DNA of 14,044 bases from an uncultured Pseudomonadota bacterium. GTDB lineage: Bacteria > SAR324 > NAC60-12. Made by a program: the position numbers and the translations under genes. The notes beneath the pieces are model-generated. The model did not search any database, was not told the origin of the DNA, and saw only the letters and a program-made list of their open reading frames with translations. Positions 1 through 5,610 of this stretch are shown here, in pieces (the stretch's first letter is position 1; every line of letters begins with the position of its first letter). The stretch covers positions 1 through 14,044 of the forward strand of contig CAJXDX010000032.1 of the NCBI GenBank assembly GCA_913052275.1, read 5' to 3'.

Positions 1-376
1 AAGCAGCATCCTGGACAGCCAGATTTTCACTATGCATCATCGGCATCAGCATGAAATGCCTTCTGTGAATATCTGGGTTGGCAAGATAGTCTTTATCACA
101 ACATAGTTGGCTCAAAACTAAAGCTCTCTTGTCACCAGCAAAAGCGCGAGGAGTATCTCTAAACACATTTCTTGTAAACTGGTCAAGTAATAAAATAAGC
201 GCGAGGCATCCTGTTTCAGTATCTTCCCAATTGTCCAGTTTTCCTGCTATGGCATCTTCGATTGCATCGGAAAAACGATTTTCAATCATTTGATCAAAAT
301 CTTCTTTTTTTTTGAACCATTGTTCAGGTTTACACTCTTTGAACCAGAAGTTTAATATCTCTTCTTTTTCAGGCAT
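1..376 (-). CDS. DUF924 family protein, N-terminal 125 residues (C-terminus outside window)
   Basis: This gene starts with ATG at 376 and stays open to the window edge, giving 125 codons plus one base; the rest lies to the left. An in-frame stop lies a short way upstream and no other ATG intervenes, so the start is reasonable, although no good ribosome binding site is visible. Three segments identify the family: ILNFWF near residue 7, LALILLLDQFTRNVFRDTPRAF at about 58-79 (split here as LALILLLDQF, TRNVF and DTPRAF), and MLMPMMHSE near 110-118. DUF924 proteins are usually about 180-200 residues with an all-helical, TPR-like fold and no established biochemical role, so roughly 60 residues should be missing. 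The ABM-fold gene lies 122 bases upstream on the same strand and the two may be co-transcribed. The family call is from remembered motifs; function is unknown. Confidence 0.85.
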   Translation of the reverse strand, partial: MPEKEEILNFWFKECKPEQWFKKKEDFDQMIENRFSDAIEDAIAGKLDNWEDTETGCLALILLLDQFTRNVFRDTPRAFAGDKRALVLSQLCCDKDYLANPDIHRRHFMLMPMMHSENLAVQDAA

Positions 377-498
377 TTTGAAATTCTTAATAATGATCAG
401 ATTTTAAGTTCATTTATTCACAATATCATGACTGGTTAAACACCAGAATGTTACAGCAATATTTCGTTTTTCTTTTTAGTCACAGTATTGCAGAGCAA

Positions 499-819
499 TT
501 ACGGAGCTTCTTTTCTGTCGTCTTTTCCGTAGTCACGTATGACTTCTGCAACTCTTATACGATAATTCCGGAATATTTCTTTAAGCCCCTTTTTCTGTGC
601 TTCTCTATGTCCGAGATGCTCTCGCCACTGATTCAATGCATTTTCGTCTCGCCAGAAAGAAACAGACAGATATTTGCCTTCATTGTATAGGCTGGAGAAG
701 CGTTCCACGGAAATGAATCCGTCTATCTTTTCCAGTTCAGGGCGCAATTCAGCTGCAAGGTCAAAATATTCCTGTGCACTTCCTATTTCTGGTTCAACCT
801 CGAATATTACTGCGAACAT
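499..819 (-). CDS. Antibiotic biosynthesis monooxygenase (ABM) fold protein
   Basis: This complete 106-residue protein starts at ATG 819, preceded by an AGAGG ribosome binding site about 8 bases upstream. The sequence has the compact ferredoxin-like ABM layout: an N-terminal strand (MFAVIFEVEP), a helix with the acidic ELRPELEKIDGF stretch at about 24-35, a strand at FISVERFSS, then YLSVSFWRDENAL at about 50-62, followed by a W/H-rich helix (NQWREHLGHREAQ, 63-75) and a final strand RIRVAEVIRDYG. ABM proteins dimerise and act on small organic substrates or haem, or serve only as binding proteins. Most members like this one have no assigned reaction and no cofactor-binding motif is visible. It is probably cytoplasmic, since there is no signal peptide. 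It is transcribed towards the DUF924 gene and divergently from the ATP-grasp gene. Family assignment is good; substrate is unknown. Confidence 0.85.
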   Translation of the reverse strand: MFAVIFEVEPEIGSAQEYFDLAAELRPELEKIDGFISVERFSSLYNEGKYLSVSFWRDENALNQWREHLGHREAQKKGLKEIFRNYRIRVAEVIRDYGKDDRKEAP

Positions 820-1113
820 AGGCTATCCTCTTGGTACAGGTTACAAAGTCTGTTAATATTCAAATAAGAATCAAAATTAATTTCATTCATTTCAGTAATT
901 TATCATAAAATATAATGTACAGGATAAGTTTGCTTGCATTCACGATAGCATTTTTCAATATTGTTCCATGATAATCATTCTGAATTTAAAATGACAGTGC
1001 TCAAATTTTGATCAGGTAGTAAAGTTTTTCTGCGCTTTATTTAATAACAAACTTCACATTTAACGAGTTGATTTAATTAATGGAAGTGATGGGGAATATT
1101 GTTTTTCCCTCTT

Positions 1114-1142
1114 TTGATCTAGAGCAGCAGGTTTTTTAGAAA
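1114..1142 (+). promoter_or_regulatory. Candidate sigma70-type promoter for the ATP-grasp gene
   Basis: TTGATC at 1114-1119 and TAGAAA at 1137-1142 are separated by exactly 17 bases. Each hexamer matches the housekeeping consensus at 4 of 6 positions. This would start transcription near 1149 and give a leader of about 100 bases before the ATG at 1249. In such AT-rich DNA a match of this quality can occur by chance. Confidence 0.3.
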
Positions 1143-1156
1143 TTACTTCATTTCAC

Positions 1157-1179
1157 ACGGCAAAGCCTAAAACTGCCGT
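1157..1179. repeat. 6-bp inverted repeat (possible operator or leader hairpin)
   Basis: ACGGCA at 1157-1162 is repeated inverted as TGCCGT at 1174-1179, with an 11-base loop. It is a GC-containing palindrome in otherwise AT-rich DNA, 70 bases before the ATP-grasp start and just after the candidate promoter. It could be a transcription-factor site or a small RNA hairpin. It is not followed by a T-run in the plus direction, so it is not a typical terminator. Confidence 0.3.
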
Positions 1180-1248
1180 TAAAATTTAAAATTAACGAAG
1201 GCATCAATTAAATTACCCAATTCAAAGGAATCTTAAAGAGTTTTTCTG

Positions 1249-2496
1249 ATGGACAATTCTTCTGCAGTGATTCTAATAATTCCATCTGCCAGTTACAGAA
1301 CAAGTGCGTTCATAAACGCGGTTGAAAAGCTTGATCTGAAAGTTCTAGTAATCAGTGATAAATCGCAGGTATTCAGCGGAAAATATCCGGACAATCTGAT
1401 TATTATGAATTTTCATCACTGGAAAGACAGGCTGGATGAAATCAGTGAATGGGCTGAAAGAAATGGCTTGAAGGCAGTAATAGGTGTGGATGAAGAATCA
1501 ATTGTTCTGGCAGCAAATCTAAGTAATTATCTCCAAGTGGAGCATAATCCAGTCGAGTCTGTTTTGCTGACCAAAGACAAATATTTAATGCGTATTGAAT
1601 TGAAAAAGGCAGGAGTAAATTCTCCCTGGTTCAAACGTTTTTCAATTCATGATTCTCCCCATAAGATGATTAATGAAATAAACTTTCCTTGTGTAATCAA
1701 GCCCACCTTTCTTTCTGCAAGCCGAGGAGTGATTCGAGTCAATACAATAGAGGAGTTGGCCTATGGCATCAAAACTTTAAATGAGTTGCTCTCACTTGAA
1801 GAAGTAAGGGAGCGTGGAGGCGAACAGTCTGATTGGATTCTGGTTGAGGAATATATTCCCGGAAAGGAAGTTGCCATTGAAGGAATTGTTGCTGAAGGTA
1901 AACTTAAGGTCCTGGCTGTTTTTGATAAACCGGAACCACTGGAAGGCCCAACTTTTGAGGAAACGATTATTGTTACACCAACTGCTTTGCCTGAAAAAAT
2001 TCAGTTTTCTTTGTTTGAAACAGTACAAAATGCTGTCAAGGCATTGGGAATTGTCAAGGGGCCCGTGCATGTTGAAGTACGTATTAACAGCAGCGGCAAC
2101 TATATTCTAGAATGTGCTTCCAGGAGTATAGGCGGTTTATGTTCGAAAGTTCTTGAATTTCAGGGTGGTATGAGCCTGGAAGAATTGATACTTCGTTCTT
2201 ACTTGGGACGCAATGTGGAAAAGACTAAACTGACTGATACTGCCAGGGGAGTAATGATGATGCCTACTGAAAATATGGGCATCCTGAAAGAAATGAGAGG
2301 CGTTGAAGATGCCTTAAATGTTAAAGGCGTAACTGATCTTCAAATAACTGTCAAACCTGGAGAAAAGCTTGAACCACTTCCAAAAGGTGATCGTTACCTG
2401 GGTTTTATATTTGCTGAAGACAAGGATCAGGAATTGGTTATTAAAGCTCTGAAAAATGCCTGGTCAAAAATAGAAGTTGTTCTGGAAAATACTTGA
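1249..2496 (+). CDS. ATP-grasp ligase, L-amino-acid-ligase-like
   Basis: This is a complete 415-residue protein. Residues 1-100 look like the Rossmann-type preATP-grasp domain. The ATP-grasp fold follows at about 105-320: the K109/K111 region, the lysine of VIKPTF (K151), the flexible SASRGV loop (157-161), the acidic hinge VEEYIPGKE (199-207) and the metal-site strand YILECASRSIGG (285-296, E288). The C-terminal part (about 330-415, starting ARGVMMMP) matches the small closing domain of the L-amino-acid ligase/carboxylate-amine ligase group. Such enzymes activate a carboxylate as acyl-phosphate with ATP and join it to an amine, often making dipeptides or modified amino acids. No biosynthetic partner gene is adjacent, so the substrates cannot be inferred. 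AAAGAG lies about 8 bases before the ATG and is an acceptable ribosome binding site. The protein is probably cytosolic. It converges with the MBL-fold gene over an 86-base gap. Confidence 0.85.
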   Translation: MDNSSAVILIIPSASYRTSAFINAVEKLDLKVLVISDKSQVFSGKYPDNLIIMNFHHWKDRLDEISEWAERNGLKAVIGVDEESIVLAANLSNYLQVEHNPVESVLLTKDKYLMRIELKKAGVNSPWFKRFSIHDSPHKMINEINFPCVIKPTFLSASRGVIRVNTIEELAYGIKTLNELLSLEEVRERGGEQSDWILVEEYIPGKEVAIEGIVAEGKLKVLAVFDKPEPLEGPTFEETIIVTPTALPEKIQFSLFETVQNAVKALGIVKGPVHVEVRINSSGNYILECASRSIGGLCSKVLEFQGGMSLEELILRSYLGRNVEKTKLTDTARGVMMMPTENMGILKEMRGVEDALNVKGVTDLQITVKPGEKLEPLPKGDRYLGFIFAEDKDQELVIKALKNAWSKIEVVLENT

Positions 2497-2582
2497 TTAA
2501 ATGATTCCCTGTGAAAGCATCGCTTATAGAGATTATTAAAAATGTGAGTTTTATGAGGGAATTGTCTGGTCTTGACTGGATG

Positions 2583-3200
2583 CTATATTTTTTCAGAAAG
2601 CTCAATTAGCGCTTCATGGCCATTTTTAAAGATTGGCCAACCGTCTCCGGGAATTACAGCTTCTATGCTTTTAACAGCAGCAATTCTTTTTATTGAATTT
2701 ACCGCAAGCTCTCTGTTTTGAAGCTTTTCGACAGGAAGCATGCAGAGGCGGCCTCCTTCATGAGCCCTGATTATATCTCCTGTAACCAGCGTTGTTTCAT
2801 CAATTAAAATGGCTAATTCTCCAGGAGTTTTTGAGCCTTCCATACAAAATACTTCAATATTGCTTACAGGCTTATCTCCATCTTTCAGCCAGCCATCGCA
2901 GTCGAAAGGAAACTGTTCTTTCTCCGCAAATGGTCCCCAGCATTTTGCCCCTGTGAACAATAATATTCTTGCTGCATCCCGAACATGATCAGAGTTGGTA
3001 ATGATCAAATGAGCAGCGCCACCCATGCTGTCCAAATGATTTTCATCATGCTCATTCAATGGTAGTGGATCTATCAGAACGTTGCCTGCAGGATGTACCC
3101 ACAAAGTTCCATGAAAATCAATATTTCGTTCTTCATTAAAGACAGACCAGCCGAACAGGTCAGGGCGGTGTAGCTTTTTCAGAATTACCCCCGTTTTCAA
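2583..3200 (-). CDS. MBL-fold metallo-hydrolase-like protein with degenerate metal site
   Basis: This complete 205-residue protein has the metallo-beta-lactamase strand order: WVHPAGNVLIDP (34-45), IITNSDHVRDA (66-76) where active enzymes carry HxHxDH, GSKTPGELAI (122-131) where they carry GHTPG, LVTGDII (138-144), and PGDGWPIF (184-191) where they carry PGHG. Only D71, H72 and D142 remain of the usual ligands; the other histidines are replaced. A hydrolase or persulfide-dioxygenase role is therefore doubtful, and it may bind a different metal or none. The start is TTG at 3200: an in-frame stop lies just upstream with no ATG or GTG between, and no strong ribosome binding site is visible, so the first few residues are uncertain. 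It is the last gene of the minus-strand group read from iscU, 75 bases after the rhodanese/Nfu fusion. Function is unknown. Confidence 0.75.
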   Translation of the reverse strand: MKTGVILKKLHRPDLFGWSVFNEERNIDFHGTLWVHPAGNVLIDPLPLNEHDENHLDSMGGAAHLIITNSDHVRDAARILLFTGAKCWGPFAEKEQFPFDCDGWLKDGDKPVSNIEVFCMEGSKTPGELAILIDETTLVTGDIIRAHEGGRLCMLPVEKLQNRELAVNSIKRIAAVKSIEAVIPGDGWPIFKNGHEALIELSEKI

Positions 3201-3275
3201 AAGGGTTAATTATAATTGCGGGTCATTTTTATTAACCGTGTTATAACATAAAATAATACAGCAGTTAATAAAAAA

Positions 3276-4202
3276 TTATTTCGTAGAAGGTTGGTAATAT
3301 GGATTTGTGCCTTCAGCGTGGTCAGTTACGTCATAAATTGCTTCGATCTCAGGAACCTGTTCCTTAATCATCACCTCAACTCCCTGCTTCAATGTTACAT
3401 CGATCATTCCGCAGCCCTGACATCCTCCTCCGAACTCAAGGTATGCACTACTATCCTTGACTTCAAGCAGGCTGACAACCCCCCCATGTGAGGCAACCAT
3501 AGGATTAACTTCTTCATCCAGGACATGCTGAATTTGCTCATCAACAGTACCGCTGAGCTTTGTAATAGACATGTTGGGATTGAATGCGGCAAGCTCTTGG
3601 TCTTCATTTATTTTGATTTCAGTACCTTCAAGGTATGGGACGCCTTCTTTAGCAATAAAAACCTGGAAATTTTCGAAATCAATGGGAATTTTATCAGAAG
3701 CAGTATCTGACAAATCAACAAACTGAATGCTGTAATTTGCCTTGCGATCAGTTTTGGGGTCAACAATTATTTCAATTCCCTGTGTCTTGCCTGCTTTGGG
3801 ATCAAGTTTATCCAGAATGTAATTCTTTGCTTCATCACTTATATCTAAAAAAGATGCATCCATTCCTTCGTATAACGCTTCGTATGAATCTGTGAAATAA
3901 AAGGTTTCAAATCCGTTATCATATAGAATCTCTGCTGCTTTGAATGACTCTGTCTGGTTGCCGCCGTATAACATGATTTCACCTGTAAATGGCATTTGAT
4001 AAATGGAGTCCTCAAAATGTTCGTAGGAAAGATTATGTGCACCGGGAAGATGAGATTTTTCAAATTCTTCAGCATTTCTTAAATCAAAGACATATACTTT
4101 TTTTGTTGTTCTTCGTAATTCAAAAAACTTTTTAGGAGTGAGCAGATGTTCTTGAGGATCAAACCCATCATCCTTATCTGAAATATCATTAAACTTAAAC
4201 AT
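3276..4202 (-). CDS. Rhodanese-like / NfuA-like Fe-S carrier fusion protein
   Basis: This complete 308-residue protein has three regions. Residues about 22-118 form a rhodanese-like domain, with VYVFDLRNAEEFEKSHLPGA at 36-55 as the hallmark. The active-site loop reads LYGGNQTES near 78-86 and has no cysteine, so sulfur transfer by this domain is not expected. Residues about 140-212 resemble the cysteine-less A-type (IscA-like) domain that begins Escherichia coli NfuA. Residues about 216-292 are an Nfu domain with VNPMVASHGGVVSLLEV and the metal-binding CQGC (C261, C264). These two are the only cysteines in the protein. Nfu proteins carry a 4Fe-4S cluster, usually bridged between two subunits, and pass it to apoproteins, so a late-acting carrier role is likely. 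The neighbours (iscU two genes upstream, DUF6494 directly upstream) fit Fe-S assembly. No strong ribosome binding site precedes the ATG. Confidence 0.85.
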   Translation of the reverse strand: MFKFNDISDKDDGFDPQEHLLTPKKFFELRRTTKKVYVFDLRNAEEFEKSHLPGAHNLSYEHFEDSIYQMPFTGEIMLYGGNQTESFKAAEILYDNGFETFYFTDSYEALYEGMDASFLDISDEAKNYILDKLDPKAGKTQGIEIIVDPKTDRKANYSIQFVDLSDTASDKIPIDFENFQVFIAKEGVPYLEGTEIKINEDQELAAFNPNMSITKLSGTVDEQIQHVLDEEVNPMVASHGGVVSLLEVKDSSAYLEFGGGCQGCGMIDVTLKQGVEVMIKEQVPEIEAIYDVTDHAEGTNPYYQPSTK

Positions 4203-4298
4203 TTAAAGTAGATTTTTCTGGTTAAGAAAATTTATATCTATATTCGGGATTATTTAATAATAAAACTAAAAAAGACAGTTAAAATTAAAATGAGATCA

Positions 4299-4505
4299 TT
4301 ACTCTATTTCAATTTTACCCTCTATTGAAACTTTAAGTCCTATTTCAGGGACTTCGAGCAGCATGGAAGCATCCAGTTTTTCTGCTCCTGAGAGGGAGCC
4401 TTTCTTTAAATGATCTTTTACAGCCTGCTCAATTTCTCGTTGTGACTGAATACCTACTTTCTTGAGAAATTTCCTTACCTGTATGTTTAATACTTCTTCG
4501 TCCAT
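4299..4505 (-). CDS. DUF6494 family small protein
   Basis: This complete 68-residue protein starts MDEEVLNIQVRKFLKKVGIQ and continues with a charged amphipathic helix (SQREIEQAVKDHLKKG) and a beta-rich end (LDASMLLEVPEIGLKVSIEGKIEIE, quoted in two parts: LDASMLLEV and LKVSIEGKIEIE). This pattern matches the DUF6494 family as I remember it. The family has no known function. There are no cysteines, membrane segments or signal peptide, so it is likely a cytosolic helper or regulator rather than an enzyme. CTGGAG lies about 9 bases upstream of the ATG as a ribosome binding site. It sits between iscU (148 bases upstream) and the rhodanese/NfuA fusion (96 bases downstream), which hints at a role in Fe-S or sulfur metabolism by association only. 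Confidence 0.75.
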   Translation of the reverse strand: MDEEVLNIQVRKFLKKVGIQSQREIEQAVKDHLKKGSLSGAEKLDASMLLEVPEIGLKVSIEGKIEIE

Positions 4506-4653
4506 TATATGCGCTCCAGACTAACTTCGAAAAATTTAGTTTAAATTTTTTTCATTATGCTGTTCATATTCAGCGGTAAGGGGATTATTTTATATCGATT
4601 ATATGTGGTCTGCAAATTTTAGGATTAGTTTATAAGTTGAATTCAGGTACAAA

Positions 4654-5043
4654 TTAATCAGTTTTTGACTGATTACGGTTCTTATAATCGTTGATAGCAG
4701 CCTTTATAGCATCCTCTGCAAGTACTGAGCAGTGAATCTTTACTGGAGGAAGTGAAAGTTCTTCAACAATTTCAGTATTTTGAATTGCCATTGCTTCATC
4801 CACACTTTTCCCTTTAACCCACTCAGTCGCCAGGCTGGAACTGGCAATAGCTGATCCACATCCAAATGTTTTGAACTTTGCATCTACGATCTTGTCATTT
4901 TCCACCTTGATCTGAAGCTTCATGACGTCACCGCATTCAGGTGCGCCGACTAAGCCTGTACCGATACCATCTTCTTCTTTGACGAAACTACCCACGTTTC
5001 TCGGAACGTTGTAATGGTCAATTACTTTTTCACTGTAGGCCAT
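4654..5043 (-). CDS. iscU: Fe-S cluster assembly scaffold protein IscU
   Basis: This complete 129-residue protein is the usual length for IscU. All key residues are present: C37 and D39 in APECGDVM, C62 in FKTFGCGSA, and H104-C105 in KIHCSVLAEDA. The LPPVK motif at 98-102, recognised by the HscA chaperone in ISC systems, is intact, which separates it from SufU or the NifU N-domain. IscU accepts sulfur from the desulfurase IscS and iron to build 2Fe-2S clusters in the cytosol, which are then passed to carriers. AAGGGGG lies about 6 bases before the ATG at 5043, a good ribosome binding site. Unusually, no iscS, iscR, hscA/hscB or fdx is next to it; the region upstream is a long divergent gap and the genes downstream are DUF6494 and a rhodanese/NfuA fusion. 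Confidence 0.96.
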   Translation of the reverse strand: MAYSEKVIDHYNVPRNVGSFVKEEDGIGTGLVGAPECGDVMKLQIKVENDKIVDAKFKTFGCGSAIASSSLATEWVKGKSVDEAMAIQNTEIVEELSLPPVKIHCSVLAEDAIKAAINDYKNRNQSKTD

Positions 5044-5075
5044 AAATTACCCCCTTATGTAAATATTGTTGATTT

Positions 5076-5107
5076 TATATAGAAAATACAAAGAAAACTT
5101 TTGTCAA
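5076..5107 (-). promoter_or_regulatory. Candidate promoter for iscU (proximal)
   Basis: Read on the minus strand, a perfect TTGACA (5107-5102) is followed by TCTATA (5083-5078) at an 18-base spacing, or TATATA (5081-5076) at a 20-base spacing. The -35 box is consensus but the -10 is a compromise between fit and spacing. Transcription would start about 25-30 bases before the iscU ATG, leaving room for its ribosome binding site. Confidence 0.4.
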
Positions 5108-5159
5108 TATCCATGTCTGATATACAAAATATTGAAATAGCATTAATTTAGTACTATAT

Positions 5160-5188
5160 AATTTATTACTATATATTATGTGTGTCAA
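5160..5188 (-). promoter_or_regulatory. Candidate promoter for iscU (distal)
   Basis: On the minus strand a second perfect TTGACA (5188-5183) is followed after 17 bases by TAAATT (5165-5160), which matches 4 of 6 -10 positions. It lies about 80 bases upstream of the proximal candidate and would give a leader of about 110 bases. The two sites may be tandem promoters, or one may be chance in AT-rich DNA. Confidence 0.35.
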
Positions 5189-5330
5189 GGGTAAAATAGA
5201 GTTCTTATTTTTTCCTGCAAAATATCTTCTTTCTGAAATTTCGAATATGGACCATTAAATGGAAGTATTATTTAAATAAGGTCAGGATGAATATAAGTAT
5301 GATTGCCTGAAATTTAAACAATATTTAAGT

Positions 5331-5359
5331 TTGACATATAATTTTTTCATGGTTAACAT
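5331..5359 (+). promoter_or_regulatory. Candidate sigma70-type promoter for the importer operon
   Basis: A perfect TTGACA at 5331-5336 is followed after exactly 17 bases by TAACAT at 5354-5359, which matches 4 of 6 -10 positions. The spacing and the consensus -35 make it the best promoter candidate on the plus strand in this gap. It implies a start near 5366 and an untranslated leader of about 245 bases, long for a simple operon. Confidence 0.45.
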
Positions 5360-5490
5360 ATGCCCAATTTATGGGGTTACATAGAATAATCATATTTCAG
5401 AGAAGATTATGTAAACACCATGGAGTTGAAAATGTTAAGTTTGTTTTATAGCTGTTAAAAAATAACACCTGTAAAAATTAAATCTTAACA

Positions 5491-5565
5491 TTAAAGAGTG
5501 GGGCTATAAAACCCTTTTTAATCAAGGCTATGACAGTTTTAATGGTTACTGCTGTAAATCAGCCT
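5491..5565 (+). promoter_or_regulatory. Structured 5' leader: two adjacent hairpins upstream of the binding-protein gene
   Basis: The first hairpin pairs TTAAAGA (5491-5497) with the T-rich TTTTTAA (5515-5521) and GGG (5500-5502) with CCC (5512-5514), with a two-base bulge. It has a run of five T on its 3' side and so resembles a weak terminator. The second pairs AGGCT (5525-5529) with AGCCT (5561-5565) and, inside, ACAG (5533-5536) with CTGT (5552-5555). An alternative inner pairing, CAGT (5534-5537) with ACTG (5548-5551), competes for the same bases. I do not recognise a known riboswitch class. The structure could affect read-through or translation of the operon, or be incidental. Confidence 0.3.
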
Positions 5566-5610
5566 CGAATATAACAATTATCCCAATCTAATGTATTATA
5601 AGGAGGGACA

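Larger units (their letters stand above)
820..1248. other. AT-rich divergent intergenic region, 429 bases
   Basis: This gap lies between the ABM gene (minus) and the ATP-grasp gene (plus). I find no convincing coding stretch, tRNA or strong terminator in it. It should hold promoters for both flanking genes. A plus-strand candidate promoter (1114-1142) and an inverted repeat (1157-1179) are listed separately. The minus-strand promoter for the ABM gene is not clear by eye. Confidence 0.6.
5044..5610. other. Divergent intergenic region between iscU and the importer operon, 567 bases
   Basis: This AT-rich region separates two divergent transcription units. It holds promoter-like sites towards iscU (two candidates) and towards the binding-protein gene (one candidate), then about 245 bases of untranslated leader with two hairpins, all listed separately. 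Very short reading frames occur, for example one of 11 codons from 5349, but none has a ribosome binding site or a recognisable product. I did not see a typical IscR-type palindrome. Confidence 0.6.

Noticed and set aside
432..446. CTGGT/ACCAG 5-bp hairpin between the ABM and DUF924 genes
   Set aside because: Short stem with no following T-run in either direction; not enough for a terminator call.
499..856. Plus-strand open frames at 448-690 and 674-856
   Set aside because: They run antisense to the ABM-fold gene, have no family resemblance and low-complexity composition, while the minus-strand frame gives a clean recognisable protein with a ribosome binding site.
2504..2562. ATTCCCT/AGGGAAT inverted repeat in the convergent gap after the ATP-grasp gene
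   Set aside because: The arms are 45 bases apart with no T-run after them; a chance match is likely.
4658..4676. AATCAGT/ACTGATT inverted repeat overlapping the end of iscU
   Set aside because: The 7-bp stem is AT-rich and not followed by a U-tract on the minus strand, so it is not a convincing terminator; it mostly reflects the last codons of iscU.
5349..5455. Possible leader peptides of 11-12 codons before the importer operon
   Set aside because: No ribosome binding site, no run of a regulatory amino acid, and such short frames are expected by chance.
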